16,423 bases of DNA, taken from Planctomycetaceae bacterium. Its GTDB lineage: Bacteria > Planctomycetota > Planctomycetia > Pirellulales > Thermoguttaceae. Of the stretch, positions 13,157 to 16,423 are shown one piece after another (within the stretch, counting starts at the first letter, position 1; every line of letters starts with the position of its first letter). The position numbers and the translations under genes were made by a program. The stretch lies in the NCBI GenBank assembly GCA_031261125.1, contig JAISJZ010000166.1, forward strand, positions 1 to 16,423, read 5' to 3'. A model generated the notes under the pieces. It was not told the origin of the DNA and did no database searches. It worked only from the letters and a program-made list of their open reading frames with translations.

Positions 13157-14602
13157 CTACGGAATTGCGGAATGGGTTATCGGAACCGGCGCAACGCTGT
13201 TTTCCAAAAATTTTGCGGCAGACGTATCGCCGTACTGTACCGCAAACTCTTGCAGCCGTTTCCGGTTTGCGTCCCGTTCGGCGGCATATTCCGGCAAGTT
13301 TGCCAAGTTCTTTGTTTCTCCGGGGTCATTTTTGATGTCAAAGAGCGATTCCCGATGAATCCCCTGCGAATACACCGTGTATTTGAAATTGTCCGTTACC
13401 ACAAGGCGGCCTTCAATCGACGGACGGATACCGTTCACGGAGCCGGTTTGGTCCTGGTGATTTTGGACAACGATGTAATTCCGGTTCCAAGAGCCGTCTT
13501 CCTTTTCTGCAAGAGGACGTAAACTTTTTCCGGGCAAATCATCAGGAACAGGAACACCGGCGTAATCCAGCAGCGTCGGCAGTAAATCAACGCCGGTGTT
13601 GATAAGATGCGAATCGGTACCGGCACCGGCGTTGTCAGAATCCGGCGGAACGATAACCAGCGGCACGCCGACGGACTCCTCGTACAGCACTGTTTTCTGA
13701 TTAAAGGCGTGCGAACCGGCACATTCGCCGTGGTCGCTGGTGAAAACGAGCAGCGTGTTTTTATCGTTGCCGGATTCTTTCAGCGTTTTCAAGACCTGTC
13801 CGATTTCGTTATCAACTTTTTCAATAAGCCGGTAATACACCCACCGCAGTTTCCGCCAATCGTTCTCCTGAAATTTTCCGACGGGAAACATCGGCAGCGT
13901 TTGCTGGGCTTGGCGGAGAAACGTTACCGTATCCGTTTCATTTTCGGCGGGAAACCGGTTTGCCGGTGCCGGCGGACATTGTCCGGCATCCGGCGGTTCA
14001 CCGACCGCTCCGCTCGGAAATGTTTCGCCGCGGGGATACTGACAAATATCGTGCGGATTCAAGTACGAAACAACCGCCAGGAACGGCTGCGTCTGCTTCT
14101 CTTTCAAAACACGGATTGCCGACGCGGATACGGTACTGTCGTGCTTGCCGATGACATCCCGCTGAACAACGCTTTTGACAACTTCAAAGCCGTGCTGTTC
14201 GACATCTTCGGGCTTATACTTTAAGTGCCATTTTCCGAAATAATATGTTTTGTATCCGGCATTGCGGAACGGAACAGCCAAACCTTTGAACGGCGGAGCG
14301 GGCTGCTGATTGTTGTTCTTTTGAAAACCGGTTTGATGCGGGTAATGTCCCGTAAAAATTGCGGCTCTTGCCGGCATACACAGCGGATTAGCGGTATAAG
14401 CACGGGTAAAACGGATTCCTTTTGCCGCCAAAGAATCCATATTCGGCGTTTTCAAGTATGCGGAACCTTGTACCGCGCTCAACGCCGTTGCCTGCTGCTG
14501 GTCGGTGATGAGTAAAACGATGTTCGGTTTTTCTGCCGCTCTGATGAACGGCAGAAAGAAAAGAACAACGATAATAATAACGAGTAAAGTATAAGGTTTC
14601 AT
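13157..14602 (-). CDS. Secreted sulfatase, arylsulfatase/choline-sulfatase-like branch
   Basis: This 481-residue exported sulfatase has a signal segment at residues 4-20 followed by R-A-A-E-K-P-N. The formylglycine site is C-M-P-A-R (Cys75), followed by A-A-I-F-T-G-H-Y-P-H-Q-T-G. Metal ligands are Asp34 with Gln35 (T-D-Q-Q-Q), as in a large branch that includes choline-sulfatase-like enzymes, and Asp290-His291 (T-S-D-H-G-E). F-G-K-W-H-L (residues 122-127) supplies the usual Lys and His of the active site. V-L-Y-E-E-S-V-G-V-P-L near 306 is also typical. It starts five bases after the lipoprotein stop codon. Its first 27 residues are almost the same as those of the sulfatase at 9684, but the catalytic part belongs to another branch. 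Specific substrate unknown. Confidence 0.93.
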   Translation of the reverse strand: MKPYTLLVIIIVVLFFLPFIRAAEKPNIVLLITDQQQATALSAVQGSAYLKTPNMDSLAAKGIRFTRAYTANPLCMPARAAIFTGHYPHQTGFQKNNNQQPAPPFKGLAVPFRNAGYKTYYFGKWHLKYKPEDVEQHGFEVVKSVVQRDVIGKHDSTVSASAIRVLKEKQTQPFLAVVSYLNPHDICQYPRGETFPSGAVGEPPDAGQCPPAPANRFPAENETDTVTFLRQAQQTLPMFPVGKFQENDWRKLRWVYYRLIEKVDNEIGQVLKTLKESGNDKNTLLVFTSDHGECAGSHAFNQKTVLYEESVGVPLVIVPPDSDNAGAGTDSHLINTGVDLLPTLLDYAGVPVPDDLPGKSLRPLAEKEDGSWNRNYIVVQNHQDQTGSVNGIRPSIEGRLVVTDNFKYTVYSQGIHRESLFDIKNDPGETKNLANLPEYAAERDANRKRLQEFAVQYGDTSAAKFLENSVAPVPITHSAIP

Positions 14603-14716
14603 CGGTCTTACCGTTTTTTATTGCTGTACCGTTCGACAACGATGTCAAACGTTTTCGGTCCGTCGCTCTTCACCGCGAATTTTAACGGACTGGTATCCGG
14701 TAACGTGTATTGCTGC
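14522..14716. repeat. Copy 2 of a 195-base duplicated junction segment
   Basis: Counterpart of 11070-11264, at a distance of 3452 bases and in the same orientation. It spans sulfatase signal-peptide codons, the five-base gap and the C-terminal codons of the lipoprotein at 14608. By eye about 95 percent identical, far above the similarity of the surrounding genes. Confidence 0.85.
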
Positions 14717-15084
14717 GATACTTGCGGTATTTCAAATGTGTCAGGATACTCCAACTGCTCTTCTACCCCGTTCTCATCAATAGCGGTCTTCGGCGTTTTC
14801 TGTTTCTTTTTCGGAACCGCTTCTTTGACAATCGCGGTACCGGCAAGCCAAACGGTGTAATCGCCCGGCGGCACACCGGCACCGTCTTCTGATTCTCCGA
14901 CAGCATAGCCGCCTTGTTCGTCAAGATAACCCGGAAACGAATGAGTCGGCGAATCAAACATTACGGTTCCCAGTGTTACCGGCTCACCGTCGTTGAATTT
15001 GACAGTACCGCTGATTTTGATATTCCGGCTACACCCGGAAAAAACGAAACACAATGCAAAAATTATGAATACCCGATGTAACAT
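14608..15084 (-). CDS. Small lipoprotein, carboxypeptidase-regulatory-like fold
   Basis: This 158-residue lipoprotein has a signal core V-F-I-I-F-A-L-C-F-V and lipobox F-S-G-C, lipid attachment at Cys18. The fold pattern is K-I-S-G-T-V-K-F-N-D-G-E-P-V, L-G-T-V-M-F and P-P-G-D-Y-T-V-W-L-A-G-T, as in its paralogue at 11156. A Lys-rich linker with K-K-K-Q-K and an acidic stretch follow, then Q-Q-Y-T-L-P-D-T-S-P-L-K-F and an end in I-V-V-E-R-Y-S-N-K-K-R. Nothing resembling a catalytic site is visible. It lies 94 bases after a DUF1559 gene, with a hairpin in that gap, and five bases before a sulfatase gene. No Shine-Dalgarno sequence is evident before the ATG at 15084. Its partner at the surface is unknown. 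Confidence 0.85.
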   Translation of the reverse strand: MLHRVFIIFALCFVFSGCSRNIKISGTVKFNDGEPVTLGTVMFDSPTHSFPGYLDEQGGYAVGESEDGAGVPPGDYTVWLAGTAIVKEAVPKKKQKTPKTAIDENGVEEQLEYPDTFEIPQVSQQYTLPDTSPLKFAVKSDGPKTFDIVVERYSNKKR

Positions 15085-15143
15085 CGTTTTATGTTTATGT
15101 TGAAGTCATTTTCACGAGGTTAATTTCAAGTCAACCGGGAACG

Positions 15144-15164
15144 GCGGGATTCACTTGATCCCGC
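15144..15164 (-). promoter_or_regulatory. Intergenic hairpin after a DUF1559 gene
   Basis: GCGGGAT (15144-15150) and ATCCCGC (15158-15164) form a perfect 7-base stem with a 7-base loop, starting 14 bases after the stop of the DUF1559 gene at 15179. No T-run follows. The equivalent gap at 1363-1389 holds a hairpin with a related but shifted stem, suggesting that structure is kept rather than exact sequence. Confidence 0.4.
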
Positions 15165-15178
15165 TCGTACCGTTTGTT

Positions 15179-16423
15179 TTACGGCAATTCCACCGGAACG
15201 CCGTCGCAGGTGTGTCCTAACGCCCAAACTACGGCTAACTTCGTCGTCGGCGCAACAGGGCGGACAGAACCATCGCCGAGCAGAAAATTGCAAACGCCCG
15301 GATGGATACCGCCGAAAACATTCAAGTTGTGATTGGCGTTCGTTGAGCCGCCGCTGCCCGTGGTGAACAAATCCGAATTATTGATGTCGGTGTAGTTCAT
15401 ATTGTAATCCTTATCGCTGCGCCGAATGCACGGAAAATTCTTCCACACCGCCCGACCGACATTAGCATTCTGATTGCTTTGATTAGAGTTAATCACGCCG
15501 CCGTCCCATTGTCCGTCAACGCCTAAAACTTCAATCGGGATGAATTTTTCGCCAACAACGAGTTGATTGCTTGTTCCGTCCTGCCACCACGCAATATCTT
15601 CCCGCGGCTGCCAGTTGGTAATGTAGTACCGGTCTTCGCCGTTCAACCACAGATATTCACCGGACGGTTTCGGACCGCGGCTCGACGTGTTGGTCGTGTA
15701 TGTATTAGCGGCACTTTCCAGCAGTGCGGGACGGAACGGACTGAAATTGCGGTCAAGCAGTCCGGTCTCGCCGGCTAAATTGGCAGCCGTCGTTGCCGTT
15801 GCGGAAAGAGCGTTGAACCAGTTGCCGCCGACGTTCGTTTGATTTTCGTTATACGGCAGCCAAGCGATGACAACGACATAATCGCCGCGGGGACCGAAAT
15901 TTTGGGCGTTAGCACTTGCCCCGCGGATGGACTGCCAGTTGTCAATATCCACCCAACTTGCGCCTGCCTGCCGGGGTCTTGTCGGGCAGCGGTAAATGGA
16001 GAACGAACCGAACGCTGCCCGTAGCGGCAGGTTTGCGCCTTTGAGGGCACCGCGGTTATTGTTTTGTCCGAACCACGGACCGACGGAAGAACCGTTGGTT
16101 CCGTTGGTGATGAGCGGAGCAACTTCGCCCGCTGCCGTTGGATTGAGCGTTCCCATTGCATCGTACAGCGATTGCTGTTCGAGGTAGGGATAAATCAACG
16201 CCCAGAACGTCGGCTTTTGTGTCATTATCACCGACGGCGGCAGCCCGCGGCGGGCATCGTGAAAATTGTGAACTGCCAATCCGATTTGTTTGAGGTGATT
16301 GACACATTGCAGCCGTCTCGCCGCTTCCCGTGCCGACTGAACCGCCGGAAGAAGCAAACTGATGAGAACGCCGATAATGGCGATGACGACGAGCAACTCT
16401 ACGAGGGTGAATCCTTTGAATGT
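15179..16423 (-). CDS. DUF1559 prepilin-like protein with H-X9-DG motif, cut by the window edge
   Basis: The visible 414 residues begin T-F-K-G-F-T-L-V-E-L-L-V-V-I-A-I-I-G; by comparison with the paralogue at 11695 only about four N-terminal residues are missing beyond 16423. An in-frame TTG at 16396 lies inside the conserved prepilin motif and is not the start. Gly at -1, Phe at +1 and Glu as the fifth residue give a canonical prepilin site. The DUF1559 body carries N-H-L-K-Q-I-G-L-A-V-H-N-F-H-D-A, Y-R-C-P-T-R-P-R and W-W-Q-D-G-T-S-N-Q-L, and H-X9-DG lies at visible residues 374-385. It leads the first DUF1559 - lipoprotein - sulfatase module. Its promoter lies outside the window. Confidence 0.93.
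   Translation of the reverse strand, partial: TFKGFTLVELLVVIAIIGVLISLLLPAVQSAREAARRLQCVNHLKQIGLAVHNFHDARRGLPPSVIMTQKPTFWALIYPYLEQQSLYDAMGTLNPTAAGEVAPLITNGTNGSSVGPWFGQNNNRGALKGANLPLRAAFGSFSIYRCPTRPRQAGASWVDIDNWQSIRGASANAQNFGPRGDYVVVIAWLPYNENQTNVGGNWFNALSATATTAANLAGETGLLDRNFSPFRPALLESAANTYTTNTSSRGPKPSGEYLWLNGEDRYYITNWQPREDIAWWQDGTSNQLVVGEKFIPIEVLGVDGQWDGGVINSNQSNQNANVGRAVWKNFPCIRRSDKDYNMNYTDINNSDLFTTGSGGSTNANHNLNVFGGIHPGVCNFLLGDGSVRPVAPTTKLAVVWALGHTCDGVPVELP

Noticed and set aside
16394..16396. TTG at 16396 as the start of the last DUF1559 gene
   Set aside because: It falls within the conserved F-T-L-V-E-L-L motif, and the frame continues to the window edge with the expected prepilin leader residues.

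Overview
The window looks like a chromosomal stretch from a Planctomycetota bacterium, probably Pirellulales-like. Four genes encode proteins with a type IV prepilin-like N-terminus, a DUF1559 body and a C-terminal H-X9-DG motif, an architecture that is massively expanded in planctomycetes. Four secreted sulfatases, three small lipoproteins with a carboxypeptidase-regulatory-like fold and a planctomycete-type EutN/CcmL shell protein agree with this. Base composition looks close to balanced by eye. No tRNA, rRNA, transposase, integrase or CRISPR array was seen.

Layout. Positions 1-900 are almost gene-free and hold three sizeable inverted repeats and one candidate 51-residue protein. Positions 902-3531 (minus strand) carry two DUF1559 genes followed by one lipoprotein. 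A 266-base divergent gap (3532-3797) with operator-like repeats separates these from the only plus-strand genes: a EutN/CcmL-type microcompartment vertex protein (3798-4091) and dihydroxy-acid dehydratase ilvD (4182-5990). From 6015 to the right edge everything is on the minus strand. Read in the direction of transcription, it is: DUF1559 (cut by the window edge), lipoprotein, sulfatase; then, after a gap holding a sigma-54-type promoter match, DUF1559, lipoprotein, iduronate-2-sulfatase-like sulfatase, N-sulfoglucosamine-sulfohydrolase-like sulfatase, a Spy/CpxP-like periplasmic protein, and a second sulfohydrolase-like sulfatase.

How the genes work together. The triplet DUF1559 - lipoprotein - sulfatase occurs twice in tandem. 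The end of the lipoprotein and the sulfatase signal peptide are nearly identical at DNA level in the two copies, while the mature sulfatases belong to different families. This suggests a duplicated surface module whose enzyme was exchanged. Pilin-like and lipoprotein partners next to exported sulfatases suggest a cell-surface apparatus for desulfating polysaccharides. Two of the four sulfatases resemble heparan N-sulfatase and one resembles iduronate-2-sulfatase, so a glycosaminoglycan-like polymer is one possible substrate; this is inference. The most interesting signals are the duplicated module with its exchange point, the sigma-54 promoter match before the second module, hairpins 13-17 bases after three DUF1559 stop codons, and a lone shell-vertex gene beside ilvD.
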